Shown here: piece after piece, positions 37,066 to 45,749 of the stretch | How the letters are laid out: the number at the start of each line of letters is the position of its first letter | How positions within the stretch are numbered: the first letter of the stretch is position 1 | Assembly: GCF_018252635.1 (NCBI RefSeq) | Contig: NZ_JAGTXM010000004.1 | Location: forward strand, 496,001 to 560,000 | Source: Citrobacter amalonaticus | GTDB lineage: Bacteria > Pseudomonadota > Gammaproteobacteria > Enterobacterales > Enterobacteriaceae | Direction of reading: 5' to 3' | Length of the DNA: 64,000 nt | Made by a program: the position numbers and the translations under genes | The notes under the pieces: generated by a model | The model's database searches: none | What the model was told of the DNA's origin: nothing | Seen by the model: only the letters and a program-made list of their open reading frames with translations

Positions 37066-38736
37066 ATGAATATATTCATGTTAAATATAAACTGTAATTA
37101 TAATTCACCGGTTCGCGGTATCTTATTTATCGCTGGCATCTGGTTATGCTGTGGTTTGCTCTGGATATTGCCGAATCATGGCGGATCCGGACTGGCATTA
37201 CCGCAAAACCTGCTGGCCTGGTGCGCGATGGCGCTATTGGTGTTGTGGTGTACGCTGACAGAGCGCCGCGTAAAGTTTGTTTTTCCCTCTGGCACCCGAC
37301 CGATCGTAACGGGCGCCATTCTGTGGTCACTGCCGCTGCTATGGTCACCGTCTTCAGCCTGGCAGTGGAATGCCGCAACGAAAGTGATGGCGCTGTGGGG
37401 GCTGCTCATTGTCTGGCTGGAGCTGCTTAAAACCCCCATCAGCTCAGCAGCCAGACGTTACTGGCTGCTGATTCTGGTCATGTCGGCTTTTTTGCAGGTT
37501 ATTTATTCTGTCTGTCAATTAGCGGACAGGGCAGCATTACCCGGTGGGCGTCCATACGGCATCTTTCAGCAGGTGAACGTGCTGGCGTCATTTGTGGCCA
37601 CCGGCATGGTCTGTGCCTTGTGGCTAAACGCAACGGCACGCCAGAAGTGGGTAACGCGTTTCTGTTCCCTGTCTCTGATTATGCTACCTGCCATGCTGGT
37701 CCTGTTGCAAAGCCGGGCGGGTTATCTGGGCGCCATTAGCGGGTGCCTGATCGTATTGCTTGTGGGATATAAAAAGCATCGTAGCCGCAGACGTTCTTCA
37801 CTGTTACTGATATTAGCGGGTGTTAGTCTGGGGCTTATGGTGCTGCATGTGGGTCCACTGTTATTTCCTGGTTTTGCGCCTGGACTGGTGGATAAAGGTG
37901 ATTCCGATAGTCAACGCTGGTATATATTGCAATTGACCTGGCAGCTAATCCAGAACCATCCTGTCATCGGCAATGGATACGGCAGTTTTGAAGCATTACT
38001 TGCCCAATTGGCGCAACAGACGTCTCGAGGACTAGAAAGCAAGACTATTCTCTATCCACACAATGAATTTTTCTACACCTGGATGGAAGGGGGACTCGTT
38101 GCCGTCGCGGGTGTGATTCTGATGATCGGCGGTATTCTGAAACGGCTGTGGAGTCGGGGAGGGCGTCGATGGGCTGGCCTCGCCATCTTATTGCCTCTGG
38201 CGCTCCATATGAACCTGGAATATCCGCTCTATCAATCAGTTACACATGGCCTGTTGCTGATCCTGCTGTTATTCATTTGCGGACCGACAGCGAGGCCCGT
38301 TAAAAACACCGTCCCGCGTGGTATGCTGATAAAACGCGCAGTACGCTGTATTGCTGCGATATCTGTTGTGATCTTTATGGTAACCGGCGTGGTTTCCGAA
38401 GTGCAAATGACCACCATCGAGCAGCAAGGGCTTTATCCGCTGGCGACGGACGAGAGCGCAACCGTCGCGGCAGTGATCAATCCCTGGAGCCAGTACGACC
38501 GGCTGGATTTTGACCGCCACGTAGCACTACTGCTACGGTTTAATTTGATAAGAGATCCTGACTTATTAACGCGCTTCCAGGCGTGGGCCGAGCAGTACCG
38601 CCAGGTTCACAATAGCCCGGATGTTTATCACAGCCTGATGATGATCTACAGGGCGCAAAAAAGCGACAAGGCGAAAGAGATTTGTATCCAGGCCAGTACG
38701 CTGTGGCCAGATGATACCCGCTTTAATTGTAAGTAA
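37066..38736 (+). CDS. PglL/WaaL-like O-oligosaccharyltransferase or O-antigen ligase family membrane protein
   Basis: A 556-residue inner-membrane protein with about 10-12 helices in the first 430 residues and a soluble C-terminal part. It has a PglL-type motif PYGIFQQVN (163-171) and a Wzy_C region with SRAGYLGAISG, NHPVIGNGYGSFE and YPHNEFFYTWMEGG; His332 lies where PglL/WaaL enzymes have an essential periplasmic histidine. The C-terminal part fits the Wzy_C_2 extension of pilin glycosylation ligases. Such enzymes move lipid-linked glycans to proteins or lipid A. It follows the tip adhesin gene by 62 bp on the same strand and precedes a strong terminator, so it appears to belong to the fimbrial operon. 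No clear ribosome-binding site; ATG 37078 is an alternative. Confidence 0.8.
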   Translation: MNIFMLNINCNYNSPVRGILFIAGIWLCCGLLWILPNHGGSGLALPQNLLAWCAMALLVLWCTLTERRVKFVFPSGTRPIVTGAILWSLPLLWSPSSAWQWNAATKVMALWGLLIVWLELLKTPISSAARRYWLLILVMSAFLQVIYSVCQLADRAALPGGRPYGIFQQVNVLASFVATGMVCALWLNATARQKWVTRFCSLSLIMLPAMLVLLQSRAGYLGAISGCLIVLLVGYKKHRSRRRSSLLLILAGVSLGLMVLHVGPLLFPGFAPGLVDKGDSDSQRWYILQLTWQLIQNHPVIGNGYGSFEALLAQLAQQTSRGLESKTILYPHNEFFYTWMEGGLVAVAGVILMIGGILKRLWSRGGRRWAGLAILLPLALHMNLEYPLYQSVTHGLLLILLLFICGPTARPVKNTVPRGMLIKRAVRCIAAISVVIFMVTGVVSEVQMTTIEQQGLYPLATDESATVAAVINPWSQYDRLDFDRHVALLLRFNLIRDPDLLTRFQAWAEQYRQVHNSPDVYHSLMMIYRAQKSDKAKEICIQASTLWPDDTRFNCK

Positions 38737-38758
38737 TCTTCATATCATTTACGTCATG

Positions 38759-38783
38759 AGCCGGCACCTGTGCCGGCTTTTTT
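38759..38783 (+). terminator. Rho-independent terminator at the end of the fimbrial/ligase operon
   Basis: An 8-bp stem AGCCGGCA/TGCCGGCT (38759-38766, 38771-38778) with a 4-nt loop ends in six Ts, 23 nt after the ligase-like stop codon. Confidence 0.9.
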
Positions 38784-38864
38784 ACATCCCGTGAAGGATG
38801 ACAGGTTACGACATACCTGTTATGTTATCTATTCATTTACCTATTCATATAGTGATTCATCCCG

Positions 38865-40169
38865 ATGCCAAACCATTCTGACATAATCCGCCAGTTGCTG
38901 AGTCAGGGACCGATGACAGCAAGACAACTCGCTGATAAAAAAGGAATTAGTCAGCCTACCGTTTCTCGTGCGCTAAAAGCGCTGGGGGAAGACGTCGTGC
39001 GGATTGGCGCCGGGCCGTCTATTCAATACGCCTTGCGGGACACGCATCGCGGATTCCCTTACGCCCCCGTTTATCGCATCAGCGAGGAAGGCCAGGTCAA
39101 ATCGCTGGGTAAACTGATTCCCGTGCATCCGAATGGATTTGTTATGGAGCAGGGCGACAATGTGTGCCTCCACAGTGACGGACTACCATGGTGGCTCTTT
39201 GACATGCGGCTGCAGGGGTATCTCGGCAGAGCGTACGCGTCCACGTTTTCAGCCGGACTGGGCTTATCATCAAATCCAGAAAACTGGACTGATGCAGAGG
39301 TTATCAGAGCGCTACTGGCTCATGGCCTCGACGCCGTAGGAAATCTGTTAATTGGCGAACAGGCAAGACATCAGTTTCTGGAGATGGCATTACCTGACCC
39401 CGTAAATCGCGCGACTGCTTTTCCTTTATTAGCCCAGGCGGTAAGTTCCGGAGAGGCGCCTGGTTCATCGGCCGGCGGTGAGCAGCCAAAGTTTTGTGCC
39501 TATACCGGGCGTGGTCATGTCCTGGTGAAATTCACGGCGCGGGATGACAACCCCGTCAGCGAACGCTGGCGTGATCTGTTGCTGGCAGAACATCTGGCGT
39601 TAAAAGTACTGGGCGTAGAAACCGAAGTGTTCGATATTGCCGGACAGCGCTTCCTTGAGATCCCCCGATTTGATCGCGCAGGAAAACTGGGTCGTAAAGG
39701 CCTTTTTTCTTTACGCGCGCTGGAGGCAGAATTTGTTGGGCGGGCGAGGGAAGCATGGCCTGTTCTGGTGAATGAACTCATTAAGCAGGGACATGTTCAT
39801 CCTGATGCCGCCGCTGGCGCGGCGCGGTTGTGGGCGTTTGGAACGCTAATCGGCAATACGGATATGCATCATGGTAATCTGTCATTCATCAGCAGCCACG
39901 GGCGTCCATACCAGCTTGCGCCGGCTTATGACATGTTGCCCATGGGCTTTGCACCAAAATCCGGTGGTGAAAGCGTCAATACGCTTCGACCCGCGATGCT
40001 ATCCGAAACGGTCAGCACAGAGATCTGGCATGAAGCACTCGAACTGGCAGAAACCTTTTTTTCGCTGGTCAGCGATTGCGATCGTTTCTCTGAGCGCTTC
40101 ACGCCATGTGTTGTGGCATTACGAGACCATCTTAATGAAGCAAGAACACGTATATCACGTCTGGGGTAA
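38865..40169 (+). CDS. yjjJ: HipA-family serine/threonine kinase with N-terminal wHTH (YjjJ-like)
   Basis: A 434-residue protein with an N-terminal winged helix-turn-helix (ARQLADKKGISQPTVSRALKAL, about 19-40) fused to a HipA kinase fold. Kinase features are the glycine/serine-rich PGSSAGGEQPKF loop, the catalytic GNTDMHHGNLSF segment and the PAYDMLPM metal motif. It matches E. coli YjjJ in length and layout; YjjJ inhibits growth when overproduced and has no separate HipB partner. The fused DNA-binding domain may replace HipB. No antitoxin gene adjoins it. It lies 142 bp from dif. Confidence 0.88.
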   Translation: MPNHSDIIRQLLSQGPMTARQLADKKGISQPTVSRALKALGEDVVRIGAGPSIQYALRDTHRGFPYAPVYRISEEGQVKSLGKLIPVHPNGFVMEQGDNVCLHSDGLPWWLFDMRLQGYLGRAYASTFSAGLGLSSNPENWTDAEVIRALLAHGLDAVGNLLIGEQARHQFLEMALPDPVNRATAFPLLAQAVSSGEAPGSSAGGEQPKFCAYTGRGHVLVKFTARDDNPVSERWRDLLLAEHLALKVLGVETEVFDIAGQRFLEIPRFDRAGKLGRKGLFSLRALEAEFVGRAREAWPVLVNELIKQGHVHPDAAAGAARLWAFGTLIGNTDMHHGNLSFISSHGRPYQLAPAYDMLPMGFAPKSGGESVNTLRPAMLSETVSTEIWHEALELAETFFSLVSDCDRFSERFTPCVVALRDHLNEARTRISRLG

Positions 40170-40682
40170 CTGGTCAGAAAGGTCCACCGTTGAGCGTGGC
40201 CCTGAGTGATTCGCCATAAACGGCCAGGACAAAATCAACACAGGACAGGACAGGGCAAGGGAAGGCCATAGCCGTGATACAGAAATGCGCTACAGGTTTG
40301 CTTTAATCGCATTTAACATAATATACATTATGCGCACCAACATGAAATTAACCAGAATCTGGCATTTCCCCGGTCGTCATTGACCTGGTGATTCAGCGCT
40401 TCCTTCAGTTCATTCTCCAGTGCTGATACTATGTCTGTGTTCATCTGTTCATAACGAATGGCCACAGCGATTTCTTTTCCAGGCATTGAGCGCTTTGACT
40501 CGCGTTCCTGCTGCACTCAATTCCATCAACAGTACAACTACGCTCCATTCTTTCGTCCTCCACTTTTAGTTCGCAAAGCAAAGACGTCAGCGATAATATC
40601 AGGGATATCACCTTCTGGTTTTATAATATAGGCCGCCAGGCCACTATCGAACACTCAAGGATAATAATATAAAGGAAAATAT
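40170..40682. other. Gene-poor region containing dif
   Basis: This 513-bp region between the HipA-type gene and the PfpI-family gene holds the dif site (40311-40338). A 62-codon minus-strand frame (40328-40516, GTG start, no clear ribosome-binding site) overlaps dif and is probably not a gene. A TATAAT hexamer at 40622-40627 may be the -10 element of the PfpI-family gene, though no good -35 was found. Confidence 0.5.
40311..40338 (-). other. dif: Chromosome dimer resolution site dif (XerCD target)
   Basis: Read on the minus strand, the 28 bp are the XerC-binding arm GGTGCGCATAA, the central hexanucleotide TGTATA and the XerD-binding arm TTATGTTAAAT, a perfect match to E. coli dif as I know it. 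XerC and XerD recombine here to resolve chromosome dimers, activated by FtsK. Supporting context: KOPS octamers (GGGNAGGG) found left of it are on the plus strand (6628, 15316, 22971, 38156) and those right of it on the minus strand (43103, 48168, 49511), all pointing at dif. Confidence 0.97.
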
Positions 40683-41294
40683 ATGAACTCAGAGAGTACA
40701 TCCAACGAAGTGTTGTTTCTGCTTATTCCGGAATATGCAGACTGGGAATTTGCGTTACTGGCGCCAGGATTACGCCGGGGATTCGGGATCTGGGCCCCGC
40801 AGTACGCGGTCAAGATTGTGGCACCTGATGAAGGGCCAGTGATGTCCATCGGAGGGATTCGCTGTCTTCCAGATTACACGTTTGATTCCCTCCCAGCAGA
40901 TTATGCCGCGTTGATCCTGGTCGGCGGTATGAACTGGTGGGGTGAAGAGGCAAAACGTGTCGTCCCTATCGTGCAACAAGCGCTGACAAGGGATAAAGTG
41001 GTCGGTGCAATTTGCGATGCTTCTGCCTTTATGGGGGCCAACGGCTTCCTGAATGACGTCGATCACACCTCCAATGGGCTGGCCTATCTCAAGGAACGAG
41101 CAGGTTCAGCCTACACCGGTGCGGCGAGATACCAGGTTGTACCTTCGGTTCGTGACGGTAATCTGATTACCGCCAGCGGATGCGGTTTTCTCAGCTTTAC
41201 CTGCAACGTACTGACCGCGCTGAACGTCACCGATGAAAAGAATATCGAGGGGATCAGAGAGGCATTCACCTCTGGTATTTTCCCGGAAATATGA
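40683..41294 (+). CDS. DJ-1/PfpI family protein (class I glutamine amidotransferase-like)
   Basis: A 203-residue DJ-1/PfpI-fold protein with the nucleophile-elbow cysteine Cys111 (VVGAICDASAFMG) and the conserved Glu17 (PEYADWE) that lowers its pKa. The family includes deglycase-like stress proteins, proteases and transcription-factor domains; this one is closest in look to the YoaZ/YdeA-type single-domain group. AAGGA lies 7 nt before the ATG. It is convergent with the GntR gene and shares a long inverted repeat with it at 41341-41383. Function unknown. Confidence 0.85.
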   Translation: MNSESTSNEVLFLLIPEYADWEFALLAPGLRRGFGIWAPQYAVKIVAPDEGPVMSIGGIRCLPDYTFDSLPADYAALILVGGMNWWGEEAKRVVPIVQQALTRDKVVGAICDASAFMGANGFLNDVDHTSNGLAYLKERAGSAYTGAARYQVVPSVRDGNLITASGCGFLSFTCNVLTALNVTDEKNIEGIREAFTSGIFPEI

Positions 41295-41340
41295 TGTTTT
41301 TCCCGTTGCGGTCGGTCTCATGTCGGGCAATACGCATCAC

Positions 41341-41383
41341 GGCGGATCTCATACTGGATGAGCGTATCCAGTGAGATCGCCGC
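41341..41383. terminator. Long imperfect inverted repeat between convergent genes
   Basis: GGCGG-ATCTCA-ACTGGAT on the left (41341-41359) can pair, with small bulges, to ATCCAGT-GAGATC-CGCC on the right (41366-41383). It lies between the PfpI-family and GntR stop codons and may stop transcription from both sides. Confidence 0.45.
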
Positions 41384-41410
41384 CACGTTAATGTCAGATG
41401 CTGATGGCTG

Positions 41411-42130
41411 TTACTTCGTTTCGTAGGTCTCTGTCGATTTCATTTTTTCGATGGCAATAATATTGTCAGACATCGCTTCGTTGAGAACTTCGACGGCCGT
41501 ACTGGCATCGCGGTTCTTAATCGACATATAGACTTTGATGTGGGCTTCCACGCTCTCAAGGGTGATCCCCAGCGCACGGTTCAGCTCTTCAAGGTAGTAG
41601 TAATAGATATCTTTAATTGAGTACATCACGTTATAAAACACGCTGTTGTGTGATGCTCTGACAATTGCCAAATGAAACGCGTAGTCCGCTTCCGAGTATT
41701 TTTTGTAGTCGCCCTTGTTGATCAGCATATTGTTCAGCGCGTCACCGAGTTCACGGATGTCCTCATCGGTGGCGTGTGCGACGGCGAGTTCCACGCATTT
41801 AAACTCTACGGTCTGACGGAAAACCATCATATCGTGAAACTCTTCACGACTGAGGTGCATGATTGGACGGGGATCGTTACTCAACATCTGCGGAGTGAAG
41901 TTTTCACTTACGTAGCTACCGCTGCCCTGACGTGTCACCACTATCCCCAGGTCGCGAAAGCGCTGAACCGCACTGCGAACGCTGACCCGGCTGACGTTAA
42001 ATGAGGCGGTCATCTCCGCTTCTGAAGGCAGACGGCTACCTGGGGCCCAGCTGCCGTCCAGCAGTTTGCCGCTTATCTGATCATAAATTTCATTTACAAC
42101 ATTTTGTTTTTGAATGGACTTTATGCTCAA
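41411..42130 (-). CDS. GntR-family (FadR/FCD subfamily) regulator of the sugar-acid cluster
   Basis: A 239-residue regulator with an N-terminal GntR winged helix (GSRLPSEAEMTASFNVSRVSVRSAVQRFRDLGIV, about 31-64) and a C-terminal FCD ligand-binding domain. It lies next to dehydrogenase, transporter and dehydratase genes of sugar-acid metabolism. An inverted repeat TTGT-ATA-ACAA at 42167-42177, 37 bp before its start, fits the FCD-type operator TNGTNNNACNA; matching sites precede the two structural transcription units. It is therefore probably the local autoregulated repressor. The effector may be L-idonate, L-gulonate or a breakdown product (inference). Confidence 0.88.
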   Translation of the reverse strand: MSIKSIQKQNVVNEIYDQISGKLLDGSWAPGSRLPSEAEMTASFNVSRVSVRSAVQRFRDLGIVVTRQGSGSYVSENFTPQMLSNDPRPIMHLSREEFHDMMVFRQTVEFKCVELAVAHATDEDIRELGDALNNMLINKGDYKKYSEADYAFHLAIVRASHNSVFYNVMYSIKDIYYYYLEELNRALGITLESVEAHIKVYMSIKNRDASTAVEVLNEAMSDNIIAIEKMKSTETYETK

Positions 42131-42166
42131 AGTGGGTTTCCGCTACGATGTCGCTTAGGTTGTTCA

Positions 42167-42177
42167 TTGTATAACAA
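42167..42177. promoter_or_regulatory. Candidate GntR operator upstream of the GntR gene
   Basis: TTGTATAACAA matches the FCD-family consensus TNGTNNNACNA and lies 37 bp upstream of the GntR start codon. Related sites occur at 45516-45526 and 45750-45760. Confidence 0.6.
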
Positions 42178-42220
42178 ATCACTTTTAAGAACAAAGCGCC
42201 CGGACGGGCGCTCCAGTGCG

Positions 42221-43270
42221 TTAATCAAAACGAATGAGTACTTTAGCAGAGATATTTTTGTCTGTGGCGGTAATCAGCGCATCCTCAATTTGATGAGGGG
42301 GAAATTCAGCGCTGATGAGAGGACGAGGATCAACACGCCCGTCTTCCAGCCAGCGAACCGCGATCACGAATTCGTCGATAAAACGGAATGAGCCAACCCA
42401 GTTGATCTCTTTGACCAGCATGGAGGAAACCGGCCAACTGATAGGGCTTGCCCCCATCCCTACCTGGACAATCGTTCCCGCAGGACGAGTGAAATCCACG
42501 GTTGATGCCACGGCGAGCGGTGCGCCAGAGGCCTCAAACACGACGTCAAAATAGCCTTTTCGTTGCTGATAATGCGCCACCTGCCCTTCATCTCGTGGAT
42601 CCATCGTTGCTGTTGCCCCCATCTGACGAGCCAGTTCCAGACAACGCGGACTGAGATCGGAGGCCACCAGTTCTGATGCCCCGGCACAGCGTGCTGCGGC
42701 AAGAATCAGACAACCAATGGGACCTGCGCCGATCACCAATACGCGTTTACCGGTTAACTGCCCTGCCATTTTTACCGCGTGAATAGCGACCGCCAATGGT
42801 TCTGAAAAAGCCATTACATTCGCAGGAACGCGACTGTCGTACGGAACACATTGCTCCGGTTTCACCACCACGTATTCAGAAAACCCGCCATTCACATGAG
42901 GATTGAACTGCGCACTGCCCATAAATCGCATGGATCCACACAGATTCTGGTGCCCGGAAAGGCACATCTCGCACTGATTGCAAGGGCTGGACGGATTCAC
43001 CGCAACCGCTTGACCGACAGTCAGATCGCTACCTGCCGGGACGTTGCTGACTACTCCGACAAACTCATGACCAATCACCATGGGATGTTTGAGAATCGAC
43101 ATCCCTGCCCGACCGTGCTGGTAGTAGTGAATATCAGAGCCACAAATACCGCCACACGCTACCTTCACAACAACATCATTTTCTCCACGTTCTATTTCAC
43201 GTGATTCAAAACGTACGTCTTTTTCCGCATGGGCCAGGCAAGCATTACAGGTAATTTTTTCCATTTTCAT
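42221..43270 (-). CDS. Zinc-dependent alcohol dehydrogenase, L-idonate 5-dehydrogenase-like
   Basis: A 349-residue medium-chain dehydrogenase closely resembling E. coli IdnD in sequence pattern: GGICGSDIHYYQHG with the catalytic zinc Cys, GHEFVG with the His/Glu ligands, a four-cysteine structural zinc lobe (SPCNQCEMCLSGHQNLC), and the cofactor loop GAGPIG. IdnD oxidises L-idonate to 5-ketogluconate with NAD(P)+; the related L-gulonate 5-dehydrogenases make fructuronate. The ATG at 43270 has AGAAGG 5 nt upstream. It is the third gene of the operon after the IdnO-like and MFS genes. Confidence 0.85.
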   Translation of the reverse strand: MKMEKITCNACLAHAEKDVRFESREIERGENDVVVKVACGGICGSDIHYYQHGRAGMSILKHPMVIGHEFVGVVSNVPAGSDLTVGQAVAVNPSSPCNQCEMCLSGHQNLCGSMRFMGSAQFNPHVNGGFSEYVVVKPEQCVPYDSRVPANVMAFSEPLAVAIHAVKMAGQLTGKRVLVIGAGPIGCLILAAARCAGASELVASDLSPRCLELARQMGATATMDPRDEGQVAHYQQRKGYFDVVFEASGAPLAVASTVDFTRPAGTIVQVGMGASPISWPVSSMLVKEINWVGSFRFIDEFVIAVRWLEDGRVDPRPLISAEFPPHQIEDALITATDKNISAKVLIRFD

Positions 43271-43280
43271 CATGACCTTC

Positions 43281-44642
43281 TTATTTGTTGGCAGTTGCCG
43301 GATTAATTGCATTCTTGTCCACTGTATCGGCATTCTTTTTTTCGGGAACGATCACTTCAATTTTTCCGACCAGGAAGATGTAGGCCAGTAAGCCCAACCC
43401 AGCAATGCCCGCGATATACCACATGGCATACTGGAAGTTTTGTGTGCGCTGGAGAATAACCCCAATGACAATGGGACTCACGATCCCCGAAAGGTTGCCA
43501 CAAATATTTAAAAATCCGCCCATTGTGCCGAGGAAATTGCGAGGGATTACATCACTCCAGACAACCCAACCCAGATTAGAGAAGGCATTAGCAAAGAACG
43601 CGATCGACAGAATCACAATTGCAATGACCGGTTGGTCTTCAAAGAAATTGACCAGGCCAATAATCATAGTGACGCACAGTCCCGCCATCACCGGTAATTT
43701 TCGGGCCAGTGTTCTGGATTTACCCTTCTTCAGCAACATATCACTCAAGGTCCCGCCACAGAGCACACCAAACATAGCCATAATATAGGGCAGCATGGCA
43801 CCCACACCGGCTTTAGAAATTGAGAGGTGTAGCCCTTTCTCGAGGTAGACAATAAACCAGGTCAGGAAAAAATAAAGTGTGGACGAACAGGCGAATTGCG
43901 TGATGAATAATCCCCAGATGGTCTTCTTACTGAGAAAGAATTTAATATCATGCCAGCTTATTTTTTCGCTAACACTGGACTGGTTGGCTGAACCATAGCC
44001 GCCACCCGCTTTGATGTAGTCCAGTTCGGCCTGGTTGACGGAGGTGCTGTGCTGCGGATCGCGATAATACAATAACCAATAGATACCAAACAGAATACCT
44101 GCACCGCCAGACAGATAGAAGGACATCTCCCAACCGTAATTGGCCACAATAAAAGAGAGCGCAGGCGTAAGCAAGGCCAACCCGATGTATTGTGCACTGG
44201 AGTAAATAGCAGTAGCTCGTGCGCGTTCATGATCCGGGAACCAGGTGGCGATTATTTTTGTATTGGACGGGAAGGATGGCGCCTCGGCAACACCGATTAA
44301 TGCACGACAGGCTAACAACATCGCAAATGAAGCTGTCGCCGTTGCAAATAAATGGTGTGAAGCAAATCCCATCATAAAGGTGAAAATACTCCACAGAATA
44401 ATCGCGCCGCCATAAAGAATACGTGAGCCAATGCGATCAAGAACATAGCCGACAGGGATTTGACTGGCAGCGTAGGCCCAGGTAAACATAGAGAAAAGCA
44501 GACCTAACTGCGTTGGTGTCAGACTGAAGTCATTCTGGATATTCGTTCCTGCAACAGCAAGATTGGCGCGATCCATATAATTAATTGCAGTCACAATGAA
44601 CAGCAATGTGAGAATAAAGAGTCGTGATCTTGAAGCCTTCAT
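43281..44642 (-). CDS. MFS transporter, anion:cation symporter (sugar-acid) family
   Basis: A 453-residue, 12-helix transporter of the ACS family with the motif AINYMDRANLAVAG in helix 1 and the DRIGSRILYGG loop between helices 2 and 3. Relatives carry hexonates, hexuronates or galactarate (ExuT, GudP, DgoT, RhmT). In this operon the cargo is probably L-idonate, L-gulonate or a similar acid. It is 10 bp upstream of the IdnD-like gene. An intercistronic hairpin at 44662-44689 separates it from the SDR gene. Confidence 0.87.
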   Translation of the reverse strand: MKASRSRLFILTLLFIVTAINYMDRANLAVAGTNIQNDFSLTPTQLGLLFSMFTWAYAASQIPVGYVLDRIGSRILYGGAIILWSIFTFMMGFASHHLFATATASFAMLLACRALIGVAEAPSFPSNTKIIATWFPDHERARATAIYSSAQYIGLALLTPALSFIVANYGWEMSFYLSGGAGILFGIYWLLYYRDPQHSTSVNQAELDYIKAGGGYGSANQSSVSEKISWHDIKFFLSKKTIWGLFITQFACSSTLYFFLTWFIVYLEKGLHLSISKAGVGAMLPYIMAMFGVLCGGTLSDMLLKKGKSRTLARKLPVMAGLCVTMIIGLVNFFEDQPVIAIVILSIAFFANAFSNLGWVVWSDVIPRNFLGTMGGFLNICGNLSGIVSPIVIGVILQRTQNFQYAMWYIAGIAGLGLLAYIFLVGKIEVIVPEKKNADTVDKNAINPATANK

Positions 44643-44661
44643 AATAATACCTGTGTTATAT

Positions 44662-44689
44662 CGGCATGCTTAATAATAAACACATGCCG
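44662..44689 (-). other. Intercistronic hairpin between SDR and MFS genes
   Basis: Seven-base arms CGGCATG (44662-44668) and CATGCCG (44683-44689) with a 14-nt A/T-rich loop lie in the 83-bp spacer. No T-run follows on the minus strand, so it is more likely an mRNA-stability element than a terminator. Confidence 0.4.
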
Positions 44690-44725
44690 TGAATTTTAAA
44701 GGCGAGTCAGTAGAATACGGTCGGC

Positions 44726-45493
44726 TTACAGTACGGCGAGCCAGCCACCATCAACGTAAATAATTTGTCCGTTGATATAATCAGATGCTTTAGAGGATAA
44801 AAAGACTGCGGTACCAATTAATTCTTCCGGATGACCCCAGCGTTGCGAAGGGTTGCTGCTTTTCACCCAACTGTCGAACTGCTTGTCTTCGATAAGCGCC
44901 GTATTCATGTCGGTCAGAATGTAACCCGGACCAATGGCGTTGGTCTGGATATTAAACTGCGCCCATTCCGCCGCCATCGAGCAGGTGAGCATCTTAATCC
45001 CTCCTTTTGCCGCAGTGTACGGGGCAACGGTCGGGCGGGCAGCCTGACTAGTGAGTGAGCCGATATTAATAATTTTGCCCCCTCTGTTGCGCGCAATCAT
45101 ACGTTTCGCCGCCGCTCGTGAAACCAGAAAAGCGCTGGTCAGATTGGTATCGATCACTTTCTGCCAGTTTTCCAGTTCCAGTTCTACCATTGGTTTACGG
45201 TACTGGATACCGGCGTTATTGATAAGGATATCGACATCGATTCCCTGCGCATCCAGTTTGCTAAAGGCGGCCTCTATTGCCTGCTCATCAGTAACGTCAA
45301 AAGCTATTCCGTGCGCGTCGTACCCCTTACTTACTAGCGAATCCACTGACTCTGCCAGCAATGCATCGCGAATATCATTCAGAATAACCCGCGCTCCCGC
45401 AGCGGCAAGTCCCTCTGCATAGGCAAAACCCAGTCCGCGCGCAGAGCCTGTCACTAGTGCCGTTTTCCCCGTTAAATCAAATAAAGCGGTCAT
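44726..45493 (-). CDS. SDR oxidoreductase, gluconate 5-dehydrogenase (IdnO)-like
   Basis: A 255-residue short-chain dehydrogenase with TGSARGLG (15-22), NNAGIQ (92-97), and the catalytic Ser146, Tyr159, Lys163. The order and spacing match E. coli IdnO, which reduces 5-keto-D-gluconate to gluconate; 2-keto-3-deoxygluconate reductases are an alternative. It is the first gene of the minus-strand operon SDR-MFS-IdnD-like. A candidate GntR operator (TTGTATGACGA, 45516-45526) lies 22 bp upstream of its start. Confidence 0.85.
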   Translation of the reverse strand: MTALFDLTGKTALVTGSARGLGFAYAEGLAAAGARVILNDIRDALLAESVDSLVSKGYDAHGIAFDVTDEQAIEAAFSKLDAQGIDVDILINNAGIQYRKPMVELELENWQKVIDTNLTSAFLVSRAAAKRMIARNRGGKIINIGSLTSQAARPTVAPYTAAKGGIKMLTCSMAAEWAQFNIQTNAIGPGYILTDMNTALIEDKQFDSWVKSSNPSQRWGHPEELIGTAVFLSSKASDYINGQIIYVDGGWLAVL

Positions 45494-45515
45494 GTTGTTT
45501 CCTCACTCAATTAAC

Positions 45516-45526
45516 TTGTATGACGA
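45516..45526. promoter_or_regulatory. Candidate GntR operator upstream of the SDR operon
   Basis: TTGTATGACGA fits TNGTNNNACNA and lies 22 bp before the SDR start, where a bound repressor would block the operon. Confidence 0.5.
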
Positions 45527-45679
45527 CTGTCTTATTTAAGGTTGAGTTTTCACTCAGATAAAATCAACAACTCCCCCGCACATTTGCAACAACGATCACA
45601 AACAGCTGAATACTGCAGCTAATGAAAAAACATTAATATATTGATTTTATTCTATATAAATGTTTTAAAAATCGTGTAG

Positions 45680-45695
45680 TTTGATCATTATCACA
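45680..45695. promoter_or_regulatory. Candidate CRP site
   Basis: TTTGA-N6-TCACA differs from the CRP consensus TGTGA-N6-TCACA at one position and lies about 135 bp upstream of the ManD-type gene. The same bases also resemble an FNR box. Catabolite control would suit a sugar-acid cluster. Confidence 0.35.
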
Positions 45696-45749
45696 AAATG
45701 ACACTCCCATTGTTCCTCATGGGAAGATGCGTGATATAACAACGCCATG

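Noticed and set aside
40328-40516. 62-codon minus-strand frame next to dif that could look like an antitoxin
   Set aside because: It starts at GTG without a clear ribosome-binding site, overlaps the dif core and resembles no family I recognise.
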